Assembly (NCBI GenBank): GCA_002307275.1
Contig: DBTX01000081.1
Span: forward strand, 21,161 to 85,160
Reading direction: 5' to 3'
DNA from: Hungateiclostridiaceae bacterium UBA1305
Lineage (GTDB): Bacteria > Bacillota > Clostridia > Acetivibrionales > DTU013
Length of the DNA stretch: 64,000 nt
The position numbers and the translations under genes were made by a program. Every line of letters begins with the position of its first letter. Within the stretch, counting starts at the first letter, position 1. The notes beneath the pieces are model-generated. The model was not told where the DNA came from. It saw only the letters and a program-made list of their open reading frames with translations, and searched no databases. Positions 18,571-26,639 of this stretch are shown here, one piece after another.

Positions 18571-20070
18571 ATGCAAAAACTAGGCATTATTGATATTGGC
18601 TCAAACTCCATACGACTGGTTATCATGCAGATCCGCAAGGATGGCTCTTATAGTATTATTGATGAATTAGGCGATAGTGTACGTTTAGGAGAGAAGACAA
18701 GTGGTTTAAACGTATTGAGTAAAGAGAAAATGGACTCAGCTGCAGATACATTGAGGGCTTTTCAGAATTTGTGCGAGGCGCTTGAGGTCCGGGATATTAT
18801 CTGTGTGGCAACTGAAGCAGTACGTCGGGCCTCCAATCAATCCAAATTCATAGAGCTTGTAAAGAAACAGCTTAACCTGGAGATCCGGATTATTACCGGA
18901 CAGGATGAAGCATGGTATGATTATTTTGGCATGGTGAATACGTTGAGTCTGTCGGAAGGCTTGATCATGGATATTGGAGGAAGCAGCACAGAGCTGATTC
19001 TTATGAATGGAAGACAAATTGTAAATTCTATCAGCCTTCCTTTCGGGGCAATTACTTTATCGCAGATGTTTCATCTTGAGAATATAGTAAATGAACAAAC
19101 GAAGAAAGAATTACATCGTTTTTTATTGAAACATTTTAGAAAAATTGATTGGATTCAAGGTGCAAAACCTTTGATTGGAATTGGGGGATCCTTTCGTAAT
19201 ATAGGCAAGATTGACCGGAAATTAAAGAAGTATCCACTGGACATTACACATAACTACCGCTTATCCAATATATCCCTGCAAAACATATATGATATGGTTA
19301 ATGCGCTTTCTTCCGGGGAACGTAAAGAAATCAAGGGACTATCAAAGGATCGGACAGACATTTTTCCAGGTGCGCTTTCGGAGATAGCTGTCGTGTTGGA
19401 GCTTACCGGAATAAATGAGATCATTATCAGCGGATCGGGCCTTAGGGAAGGTCTGCTTTATGAGTACCTGCTTCAGGACAGGCAACCGGTTAAGGATGTT
19501 TTGAATTATTCACTGCAAAACATCATGAACAATTATGAATTGAATCAGACGCATGCCCGTCAGGTATGGAAAATTGCATACCAGCTGTTTGACCAGCTGC
19601 AGCGCGAAATTTCTGCTGAGAACAATTGCCATGAAGTATTAAAAACTGCTGCGTTGCTCCATGACTGTGGGATAAGCATAAGCTATTATGATCACCATAA
19701 ACATTCATTTTACATGATACTCAACAGCCGTGTGAATGGGTTAACACACAAGGAACTGATTATGGCTGCCGAGGTAGCATTACTGCATCGTAAAGATGAG
19801 ACAAAAATCGCAGCCCCTTACCGATCGATTTTAAGCAGTGAAGAAATTCTGACAATACAAAAACTTGGCGTTTTACTGCGGATTGCTGAAAGTTTTGACA
19901 GGCGTCAGAATGGCAATATTTGCGATGTACAAATAGAATATGATAAATATTCCGTCAGGATTAAAGTCGCTGCAAGGGAGGCTCCTACATTGGAGATAGA
20001 GGATGCCTTAAGCGTTGAAACCATTTTCTGGAAAATTTTTAAGCGAAAAATTTTTATTGAAGGGTCTTAA
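18571..20070 (+). CDS. Second Ppx/GppA exopolyphosphatase with HD domain
   Basis: A 499-residue Ppx/GppA family protein, paralogous to the one at 11082-12638. Phosphate loops GIIDIGSNSIRLV and MDIGGSSTELIL and the IGIGGSFRNIGKI block mark the phosphatase domain; ALLHDCGISI with a nearby HH pair marks the C-terminal HD-like domain. GGGAGA about 7 bp upstream of ATG supports the start. Unlike ppx1 it is not paired with a kinase but with a Lys-rich protein 73 bp downstream, and it has PHO-box repeats upstream. It probably mobilises stored polyphosphate in phosphate starvation; pppGpp hydrolysis is an alternative. Confidence 0.92.
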   Translation: MQKLGIIDIGSNSIRLVIMQIRKDGSYSIIDELGDSVRLGEKTSGLNVLSKEKMDSAADTLRAFQNLCEALEVRDIICVATEAVRRASNQSKFIELVKKQLNLEIRIITGQDEAWYDYFGMVNTLSLSEGLIMDIGGSSTELILMNGRQIVNSISLPFGAITLSQMFHLENIVNEQTKKELHRFLLKHFRKIDWIQGAKPLIGIGGSFRNIGKIDRKLKKYPLDITHNYRLSNISLQNIYDMVNALSSGERKEIKGLSKDRTDIFPGALSEIAVVLELTGINEIIISGSGLREGLLYEYLLQDRQPVKDVLNYSLQNIMNNYELNQTHARQVWKIAYQLFDQLQREISAENNCHEVLKTAALLHDCGISISYYDHHKHSFYMILNSRVNGLTHKELIMAAEVALLHRKDETKIAAPYRSILSSEEILTIQKLGVLLRIAESFDRRQNGNICDVQIEYDKYSVRIKVAAREAPTLEIEDALSVETIFWKIFKRKIFIEGS

Positions 20071-20143
20071 AAAGTTCTTTTTTCATAATGTATAGTTTAC
20101 AACAAAGAAAGATGGGTTAATAATAAATTAGGAGGTGTATGTA

Positions 20144-20728
20144 ATGGAAGAGGTAAAAAATGATTTGGTGGATCACGAAGAGAAAACGGAAGGTAAATCG
20201 TTAAAGAAACCAAAAAACACAGCAAAAGCAGAGAAAGTAAAAGCAGAGAAAGTAAAAGCAGAGGCGACCAAGGCAATGGCAAACACAGCAGAGGCAACCA
20301 AATCAAGCACAAAAAAAGCAAGCGAAGCAAAAGTTGGCAAAACAAAAGCAGTCGCTTCAGACGGCGATATCCGGAATATCAAGGAGAATGAACAGGAAAT
20401 GCATATCCCGGTATACAATATTAATAAAACCTCAATTGAGAATACTGATCTGGATCAAATAGCAGACAATATCGAAATTAGCAAAAAAAATGATATTGAG
20501 CATCAGGAAGAAACAGAAAAAACAATCAAGGATGTAACTCAGGATGAAGAGAAGAAAAAGAATCCTAAAAAGCGCAAGTTGTGTAAATTGATTAAAAAGG
20601 ATTTTTTAAAAAAGCATTTCAAGGAATATGAGGAATTGGTTTTAAACCCAGGATATATTTGTGGTAAATGCGGCAGAGTCGCAAAAGATGCAAAGTCCCT
20701 CTGCAAACCAATGCTTATAGAAGAATAG
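20144..20728 (+). CDS. Lys/Ala-rich protein with C-terminal Cys-pair domain, function unknown
   Basis: A 194-residue cytoplasmic-looking protein. Residues about 15-70 are a low-complexity Lys/Ala/Glu tract of KAEKVKAE-type repeats resembling histone-H1-like or granule-associated tails. An acidic middle follows, then a conserved-looking C-terminus with a basic helix (KKRKLCKLIKKDFLKKHF), CGKCGR and a last Cys-Lys-Pro, suggesting a small zinc knuckle. AGGAGG 8 bp before the ATG at 20144 decides the start; a GTG at 20135 overlaps that site. It lies downstream of ppx2, so binding of polyphosphate or DNA through the basic tail is an attractive inference, unproven. Confidence 0.7.
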   Translation: MEEVKNDLVDHEEKTEGKSLKKPKNTAKAEKVKAEKVKAEATKAMANTAEATKSSTKKASEAKVGKTKAVASDGDIRNIKENEQEMHIPVYNINKTSIENTDLDQIADNIEISKKNDIEHQEETEKTIKDVTQDEEKKKNPKKRKLCKLIKKDFLKKHFKEYEELVLNPGYICGKCGRVAKDAKSLCKPMLIEE

Positions 20729-20751
20729 ATTTTGACAGGAAATACTGCGTT

Positions 20752-20783
20752 AAAGGGCTAATGTACAAGCATTGCCCTTTTTT
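20752..20783 (+). terminator. Hairpin terminator after the Lys-rich gene
   Basis: AAAGGGC (20752-20758) pairs with GCCCTTT across an inner TAATG/CATT stem and is followed by a T-run. Confidence 0.8.
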
Positions 20784-20813
20784 GGCGTGCGTTTTTTGAT
20801 AGATTATGAAAGA

Positions 20814-20852
20814 TTTACATCCAGTTAATCCAGACTTAGCATTAACATTTTA
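20814..20852 (+). promoter_or_regulatory. PHO-box array upstream of the phospholipase C gene
   Basis: TTTACA (20814), TTAATC (20825), TTAGCA (20836) and ATTTTA (20847) repeat every 11 bp; TTAACA also occurs at 20842. The sequence is nearly identical to that before the GT4-ugd operon. Confidence 0.75.
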
Positions 20853-20891
20853 TAATAATAATGTAAATAAACAAGGAGGAGGAGTGTTCCT

Positions 20892-21482
20892 ATGAATGCT
20901 TTATCCCATATTTATTTGTCCCTGATTTTTAAGAAAGCAGTGGAAAATAAATTGCCCATCAAACTCCATACTATTTCCTTCATAAAAGGGAATCTGAAAC
21001 CGGATTTTTCACTTCTGTTGATTAAAGTACCCCATTACAAAATTCCTACCTCTGAAATAGTAAAAAATGAAATGGACCGGCTGATTCTGCACACAGCGAA
21101 TAAATATACGACCTGTACAAAAGAATTTACCGAAAGTCTTGGTGTTGTCACACACTACCTTTCGGATTTTTTTTGTTACGCGCATTCTGTACGCTTCACT
21201 GGTAGTGTGTATGATCATGTCATTTATGAAAGGAACCTTTCAAAGTATCGCGGAACCATGCAGGCAAAAATAATGGAGTCGGTTGGCAACGTACCATATG
21301 GGAACTGCCATATGGATTACCAATCCATATGCAGCTTGATTGACAGATTACACACAAACTACAGTAAAAAAAGGCCTTCCTATGCCCGTGATTTGATTTT
21401 TACATTAAGAGCAGGCATTCCACTGACTATTTTCCTTGTCTCATATTGCCTGCAGCTCGGAGAGATAGATATGGCAGCATAA
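20892..21482 (+). CDS. Zinc-dependent phospholipase C family protein
   Basis: A 196-residue protein that matches the zinc-dependent phospholipase C/S1-P1-like helical fold: an N-terminal histidine (ALSHIYLS), FIKGNLKPDFS, and GVVTHYLSDFFCYAHS provide the expected His/Asp zinc ligands. There is no signal peptide, unlike secreted clostridial toxins, so it would act on the cytoplasmic face of the membrane. Its expected reaction releases diacylglycerol and a phospho-headgroup from phospholipids. AGGAGGAG about 8 bp before ATG supports the start. The PHO-box promoter fits salvage of lipid phosphate. Confidence 0.78.
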   Translation: MNALSHIYLSLIFKKAVENKLPIKLHTISFIKGNLKPDFSLLLIKVPHYKIPTSEIVKNEMDRLILHTANKYTTCTKEFTESLGVVTHYLSDFFCYAHSVRFTGSVYDHVIYERNLSKYRGTMQAKIMESVGNVPYGNCHMDYQSICSLIDRLHTNYSKKRPSYARDLIFTLRAGIPLTIFLVSYCLQLGEIDMAA

Positions 21483-21530
21483 TTAATGAATATCTTTGAG
21501 AAAATCATATTATGTAAATGAAATAGTTGG

Positions 21531-21555
21531 GGATGAAAAAATGTCATCCTTTTTT
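21531..21555 (+). terminator. Hairpin terminator after the phospholipase gene
   Basis: GGATGA (21531-21536) pairs with TCATCC (21544-21549), followed by six T. Confidence 0.75.
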
Positions 21556-21590
21556 GCATTGAAGAATGGATTTCCTCGGGAAATCACTTA

Positions 21591-22721
21591 CTATGCAGCT
21601 TTTTTCTGTCTGGTGAAAAAGATACCAGCCAAAATTGCGGTAAAAGGGGCTACAGTTACCAGTCCGAAACTGCCGACAATGGTATTGAGTATTTCTCCTG
21701 AAACATATTTTAGATTAAGGATGTTTACTATTGGGGTATCAAGTGACATGAATACCATCAGCAAGGCTATATATCCGCCGGAATAGGCCAACAGCAGGGT
21801 AGTTGTCATTGTACCCAATACGGTGCGTCCTATGGTGAGACCGGATTTTATGGCTTCCTTCGCAGTGATCGAGGGCTTTTTTTCAGTAACTTCATATACT
21901 GCTGCTGAAATATCCATAGCAAGGTCCATCAATGCTCCTGCAGATGCAATAAATATACCGGCGATAAAAATATTAGTCAGGCTTAGATTTTGATAACCGG
22001 AATATAACAAACTTTCAGAAAAGGCAAGGACAGCTCCGTGAACCTTAAAGCTGTTCCCAAATATCACAGCCAGGATGCAGGTCAGTATCGAACCGGATAA
22101 TGAACCGAATATGGCAATATATGATTTCAGATTGAAACCGGAAACAAGCAGGATCGTTACCGTAGTCAATGCAGCAACTAACAATAAAGAAAGGAGAATT
22201 GGATTATATCCCTTCAAAAAGCAAGGTATCAAAACCTTCCAGATCATCAGGACGGTAAATGCAAAAGACAGTAGAGCACGGACACCCGTCCAGCCGGCGA
22301 ATAGGATTAATAATAAAATGAATGCACCGAACAGAAGGATTTCCAGGTTAATACGATAATGGTCAATGAGAGTGACAAATTGTATTTTGTCATCTTTTAT
22401 GTCGATACTAACCAATGCTTTATCACCAGGTACAAAAATCTTGTCCATTTCCAGCTTACCTAAAAGTTCGTTAAATGCAGAAGCTTGAATCCCCTTAAAC
22501 TGTCCGGTTACTATTTTCACTTTACAGATCTGAGTACCATGCTTTATTAGTCCGATATCATGGATACTTGAATTATCCACCTCAAGAATTTCTGCCTTGG
22601 CTTGAGTACCATTCGCATTTATTTCTTTTTCAAATCCAGTAGGGATTAAAAAAAGTACGATGATTACCATTAACATGATCAAAGCAAAAATGATGTTTGA
22701 ATGAAAAAACTTACTCTTCAT
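21591..22721 (-). CDS. YibE/F family multi-pass membrane protein
   Basis: A 376-residue membrane protein. It has one N-terminal membrane segment (about residues 8-27), a soluble beta-rich region (about 35-115, with a conserved GD.ALV pattern), and about seven further membrane segments with small-residue-rich loops such as ASAGALMDLAMDI, typical of YibE/F proteins. The transported substrate of the family is not established. The ATG at 22721 is preferred, with GAAGGA about 13 bp upstream. It lies 126 bp downstream of phoA on the same strand, past a strong inverted repeat, so export or uptake linked to phosphatase products is conceivable. Confidence 0.82.
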   Translation of the reverse strand: MKSKFFHSNIIFALIMLMVIIVLFLIPTGFEKEINANGTQAKAEILEVDNSSIHDIGLIKHGTQICKVKIVTGQFKGIQASAFNELLGKLEMDKIFVPGDKALVSIDIKDDKIQFVTLIDHYRINLEILLFGAFILLLILFAGWTGVRALLSFAFTVLMIWKVLIPCFLKGYNPILLSLLLVAALTTVTILLVSGFNLKSYIAIFGSLSGSILTCILAVIFGNSFKVHGAVLAFSESLLYSGYQNLSLTNIFIAGIFIASAGALMDLAMDISAAVYEVTEKKPSITAKEAIKSGLTIGRTVLGTMTTTLLLAYSGGYIALLMVFMSLDTPIVNILNLKYVSGEILNTIVGSFGLVTVAPFTAILAGIFFTRQKKAA

Positions 22722-22776
22722 ATATGAAATACATCCTTCCCGATATAAATATGATGCAAAAACATATTGCATATAG

Positions 22777-22817
22777 ATGCAAATGGATCGGATTGTTACA
22801 TCCAAATCCATTTGCAT
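22777..22817. repeat. Strong inverted repeat between phoA and the YibE/F gene
   Basis: ATGCAAATGGAT (22777-22788) and ATCCATTTGCAT (22806-22817) are perfect 12-bp complements around a 17-nt spacer. No T-run follows on the minus strand, so it may be an attenuator, an mRNA-stabilising stem or an operator. Confidence 0.65.
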
Positions 22818-22847
22818 TTATAAAGCATTTGATTTTATGAGTTAAAA

Positions 22848-24368
22848 TTACTTGATCTTTAAGATAGAGTGAAGCTTTTTAAAGATATCCGTATTATCAT
22901 AATATCCGTTGAAAAGATTCTGCCCTGCTCCATATGCAAATACAGGCACAGGAACACCTGTATGCGCATAGGACGTCCATGCGATCCCTGCTTTATTGTC
23001 AAGTATATGGGTAATTGTGACGGAAAGAGGTTCATATGTACCGTAAAGAATCTTATCCGAATCCGTATACTTTCTTTCAGCGGAAGGGAGGATGCTTTGA
23101 GCAAGTGCATTACGCAGTGTCTGCACTTCAGAGTCGGTCAATACCATATCCGGACTGCTTGCCGCAGCAGCATCCGTCGAAGTGATCAGGCCGAAAGAGT
23201 TCTTGATTGCAGGAAGCAGATCCTCAAGTTTTGCATTTTCGGGGGTTGTTCCGGCTACATAGGTCTTTATCTTTGCATCAAAGGAGGCGTAGGATTCTTT
23301 TTGATAAGCCAATTTGTCAAAGAAGGTCGAATATCCTGTACCTGCAAAGCCTATAGTCAGACCACCGGTTTCATGATCGGCAGTTACAATAATTAAAGTT
23401 TCCTTAGGGTGCTTGTTATAGAATTTGAGAGCTTCTCCGACTGCATTTTCAAATGCAACGGTATCCTTGATTGAAGTAGCAGCATCATTTGCATGACAGG
23501 TCCAGTCAATTTTTCCTCCCTCAACCATCAGGAAGAAGCCTTTTGAATTATCCAGCACGTCAATTCCTTTTCTGGTAAAATCCGCCAGAGAGAGATCGTC
23601 TGTGCTGCGGTCAATCTCATAAGGCAATGCTTTCTCATTATCAAGGACTGAATTGATAGCAATGACCTTTCCGGATTTGTTGTTAACAGCCAGAATATCA
23701 TTTTTGGCAGTTACTACTTTGTAGCCTTTACTCTTTGCAATCTCCAGAATATCCTTCTGATCGTCCTTTGCACCTTTTTGCTGCAGGAAGCCGCCGCCCC
23801 CAAAAAAGTCAAAGTTACTGTTTGTCAATTCAATACCAATATCATAGTAATTGCTGCGGGAAGCCTGGTGTGCGTAATAGGCCGCAGGCGTGGCATGATT
23901 GATGGAAACGCTTGAGATGACACCGACCTTGTAACCTTTTGCTTTGGACATTTCTGCAATCGTCTTGTATTTTACGGTTTTGTCCACATTCATGTTGATT
24001 ACGCCACTGAGCGTTTTGTTGCCTGTTGCCATGGAAGTAGCTGTGGAAGCGGAATCCGGGCAGATGGAAGAAGCATCAAAGGTAGTAGCTGAGCCAGCCA
24101 CCGGAAAGGTTGTGAAATTCAATCTGCCGATACCAACTGTTTTCGGGTCGTATAATGCTTTCCCTTTAAAAGCTTCTGCGGCATAGATCTGCGAGTAACT
24201 CATTCCATCGCCGATGAACATGAAGACATACTTGGGAGCAGTACCCGTGTAAGCGTTGTTGGTTGTGGTCACTTGTGTAGTTGCAGCGGATACGGCTACG
24301 AAAATTGTCGATGCAATCAGCAGGATTGCCAACATTGCTACCAGAAATTTCTTGTTGAATTTTAACAT
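22848..24368 (-). CDS. phoA: Alkaline phosphatase, secreted
   Basis: A 506-residue alkaline phosphatase exported by a signal peptide (about residues 1-29). It releases phosphate from organic phosphomonoesters outside the cell. The metal and nucleophile signatures are present: FIGDGMS, the catalytic serine in CPDSAST, EGGKIDW, TADHETGG, and a C-terminal histidine in AHTGVPV. AGGAGG about 6 bp before ATG supports the start. A minus-strand PHO-box array lies 80-120 bp upstream, in the region shared with the divergent phnF-like gene. Confidence 0.96.
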   Translation of the reverse strand: MLKFNKKFLVAMLAILLIASTIFVAVSAATTQVTTTNNAYTGTAPKYVFMFIGDGMSYSQIYAAEAFKGKALYDPKTVGIGRLNFTTFPVAGSATTFDASSICPDSASTATSMATGNKTLSGVINMNVDKTVKYKTIAEMSKAKGYKVGVISSVSINHATPAAYYAHQASRSNYYDIGIELTNSNFDFFGGGGFLQQKGAKDDQKDILEIAKSKGYKVVTAKNDILAVNNKSGKVIAINSVLDNEKALPYEIDRSTDDLSLADFTRKGIDVLDNSKGFFLMVEGGKIDWTCHANDAATSIKDTVAFENAVGEALKFYNKHPKETLIIVTADHETGGLTIGFAGTGYSTFFDKLAYQKESYASFDAKIKTYVAGTTPENAKLEDLLPAIKNSFGLITSTDAAAASSPDMVLTDSEVQTLRNALAQSILPSAERKYTDSDKILYGTYEPLSVTITHILDNKAGIAWTSYAHTGVPVPVFAYGAGQNLFNGYYDNTDIFKKLHSILKIK

Positions 24369-24446
24369 AAAACACCTCCTGAATTATTTTAATTGGATAG
24401 TTTTTCAAACTTCCAGTATAAGCTTACAGGGTAGATGATAATTTGG

Positions 24447-24485
24447 AATTAATAGCAGGTTAAATACTGATTAAGAATATTTCAA
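24447..24485 (-). promoter_or_regulatory. PHO-box array for phoA
   Basis: On the minus strand TTGAAA, TTAATC, TTAACC and TTAATT occur with exact 11-bp spacing (plus-strand hexamers start at 24480, 24469, 24458, 24447). It points towards phoA. Confidence 0.78.
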
Positions 24486-24527
24486 GAATTCAATCCATGT
24501 TAATAGGGAGGGGATGAAACAATAAAA

Positions 24528-24566
24528 TTAACTAAATATTTACATCTAATTAATTTTGTTTTATCT
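24528..24566 (+). promoter_or_regulatory. PHO-box array for the phnF-like gene
   Basis: TTAACT (24528), TTTACA (24539), TTAATT (24550) and TTATCT (24561) are in 11-bp phase and point towards the GntR-type regulator. With the phoA array it makes a divergent Pho control region of 305 bp. Confidence 0.75.
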
Positions 24567-24673
24567 TTATTGGATTATAGTTGGCATATAAATAGAAGCG
24601 TTCTGATCTTGCATAATAAGTAGTAGAAGGGATGGACATCTTGTACTCAATTGTTTTATGAGGAGGGAGCTTG

Positions 24674-25414
24674 ATGGACGAAGATATCAAAAATTCATTT
24701 GAATATATAGAGCCAAAGCATGATTATCTTGAGATATTCAGCCATATCAAAAAGAAAATTGCAGACGGAGTTTTTTCACCTGGGCAAATCATCCCCTCGG
24801 AAAATGAACTAAGCACTTGTTATAATGTTAAAAGATTTGTTGTAAGAAAGGTTATTAACAAGCTTATTGCAGAAGGCCTGGTTTTTGTAATAAGAAATGA
24901 AGGATACTACGTGCAGGATGAAATAATCAATGTAAGAATCAGGAAACATTCGAATTATACCCAAAGTATGATTGATAGGAAACTGACTCCGCAGATAAAG
25001 ATTATCGGTATCAATACAGTGTACCCCGATCAGGAACAAATGAAATTGTTTTCTTTAAGCAAAACCGATTTGGTATGGGACATATATGTACTTAGGTATT
25101 ATAAGCGGATCCCATACTTTATCGGCAGGTCCTTTATTCCACAAAATCGATTTCCAGATTTTGGCCCGGATTTTCAGAAATCGAAATCCATTCATAAGGT
25201 TTTTAACAAATTATATGGAATAAAGCCCATGAGAACCAATTCCATATGCAGAGCTACCATTTCAGATAAGAAAGAATCCCGGTATTTAGCTATTTTTGAG
25301 AACTCCCCCATCCTGAAGGTGACCAGCATAAACACAGATCAGTTTGATAAGCCTGTTGAGCAGTGCATCTCAACCTTCCGCTCGGATATTGTACGAATTA
25401 ACGTTACTATTTAA
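24674..25414 (+). CDS. phnF: GntR-family regulator with UTRA domain (PhnF-like)
   Basis: A 246-residue repressor-type protein with an N-terminal winged helix-turn-helix (about 15-85, PSENELSTCYNVKRFVVRK) and a C-terminal UTRA ligand-binding domain (about 95-246) of the HutC/PhnF subfamily. ATG at 24674 has AGGAGG 7 bp upstream; the TTG at 24671 is too close. Its place before the phosphonate genes suggests it senses a phosphonate or phosphate-ester ligand and controls them. The recognition helix is less canonical than usual (KRFVVRK in place of the common SR-TVR). Confidence 0.8.
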   Translation: MDEDIKNSFEYIEPKHDYLEIFSHIKKKIADGVFSPGQIIPSENELSTCYNVKRFVVRKVINKLIAEGLVFVIRNEGYYVQDEIINVRIRKHSNYTQSMIDRKLTPQIKIIGINTVYPDQEQMKLFSLSKTDLVWDIYVLRYYKRIPYFIGRSFIPQNRFPDFGPDFQKSKSIHKVFNKLYGIKPMRTNSICRATISDKKESRYLAIFENSPILKVTSINTDQFDKPVEQCISTFRSDIVRINVTI

Positions 25415-25440
25415 GCTGCAAAAAGATTCATTGTATATAT

Positions 25441-25482
25441 TTAATAAAATGTTAATGTCATAACATTAATTAGGGTTTAACA
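25441..25482 (+). promoter_or_regulatory. PHO-like repeats upstream of phnD
   Basis: Two pairs in 11-bp phase: TTAATA (25441) with TTAATG (25452), and TTAATT (25466) with TTAACA (25477). The pairs are 14 bp apart, so the array is interrupted. The region also contains a palindromic AATGT..ACATT that could bind the GntR regulator. Confidence 0.55.
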
Positions 25483-25555
25483 TTTCAACAATACCGCCAT
25501 AATATCCTTCTTCCATAATCAGTTTATAGATTATTTCATGAAAAGGAGAATTGAA

Positions 25556-26572
25556 ATGAAAGCTTTATTAAGATTATCAGCATTTATTATTGCGTTAATG
25601 ACATTGACGACATTACTGTTTGGATGTGGTACAACAGCAGCACAGGACAAGAATGCTCCAACCACAGATGTAAATGCAGCAGAGGCAAAAAAGGATCCAG
25701 TTGCAGCAACAGCTGCAGAAACCGGGGAAGCAACTGCAAAATCAAATTGGCCTGACAAGCTGGTAATGGGCTTTTTGCCAGGCGAGGAGTCTACCCCGGA
25801 TGCCAAAGCTTCAAACGCAATTCATCAAAAAGCCTTGACCGACTATCTGGGCATTCCTGTTGAGGTCATCATTTGTGAAGACTATAATGCGGTAGTTGAA
25901 ACGATGAGAACCGGCAAAACCCATTTGGCCTCCTTCGGTCCATTCTCATACATATTGGCTCATGACAGAAGCAATGCCGAAGCGATTGTTGTAAACTGCA
26001 AAGAAGGTAAAAAGGAAAATGCATTTTACTCTTCTGTCTTTATTACCAATCCTTCCAGCGGAATAAAAACACTCGCAGATTTAAAAGGCAAAAGCTTTGC
26101 TTTTGTAGATCCTGCATCAACCTCCGGCAATCTGGTTCCACGCGCTATGTTTGTCAAGGAATTTAACGTCACACCCGAGGAAATCGATACAAAAATATTT
26201 AAAAGTACTCAATTTTCAGGCTCACACAACAACTCTCTGCTGGCGGTGGCAAACAAATCCGTTGACGCTGCTGCTTGTACACGACTTACCTATGAAACAG
26301 GGATAGCAAAAAACACGGTGAAGGATACAGATGTAGTGATATTTGCAGAATCCGATCCAATTCCCAATTCTCCCATAGCCGTAAGAGGCGACCTACCTGC
26401 CGACCTGAAAGCAAAGATAAAGGAATTTTACCTCCAATGGCAGGATCCGGAATATCAGAAGCTCAGAAATATAGTTGGATATAAATTTATGGAAATCAAC
26501 GATTCGGATTATGATGCCATAAGAACGATTGCAGCACAAATGAATATGAAACCTGAAGATCTCTCGAAATAA
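25556..26572 (+). CDS. phnD: Phosphonate ABC transporter substrate-binding lipoprotein
   Basis: A 338-residue lipoprotein with a lipobox ending LLFGC (Cys24), a Thr/Ala-rich linker (about 25-65), and a type II periplasmic-binding-protein fold. LVMGFLPGEEST and SFGPFSYILAH match PhnD phosphonate-binding proteins. It captures phosphonates or phosphate esters at the outer face and hands them to PhnC-PhnE. ATG at 25556 has AAAGGAG 7 bp upstream; the frame extends upstream to 25538 but without a site. Confidence 0.93.
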   Translation: MKALLRLSAFIIALMTLTTLLFGCGTTAAQDKNAPTTDVNAAEAKKDPVAATAAETGEATAKSNWPDKLVMGFLPGEESTPDAKASNAIHQKALTDYLGIPVEVIICEDYNAVVETMRTGKTHLASFGPFSYILAHDRSNAEAIVVNCKEGKKENAFYSSVFITNPSSGIKTLADLKGKSFAFVDPASTSGNLVPRAMFVKEFNVTPEEIDTKIFKSTQFSGSHNNSLLAVANKSVDAAACTRLTYETGIAKNTVKDTDVVIFAESDPIPNSPIAVRGDLPADLKAKIKEFYLQWQDPEYQKLRNIVGYKFMEINDSDYDAIRTIAAQMNMKPEDLSK

Positions 26573-26582
26573 AGGATATTCT

Positions 26583-26615
26583 CCCGGAGCATCTGTCAAT
26601 ACGGATGTTCCGGGA
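26583..26615 (+). other. Intercistronic hairpin between phnD and phnC
   Basis: CCCGGAGCATC pairs with GATGTTCCGGG (one G-T pair) with no T-run after it. Such stems after binding-protein genes usually protect the upstream mRNA or damp transporter expression. Confidence 0.65.
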
Positions 26616-26639
26616 AATCATGTGAAAGGATGATCAAAT

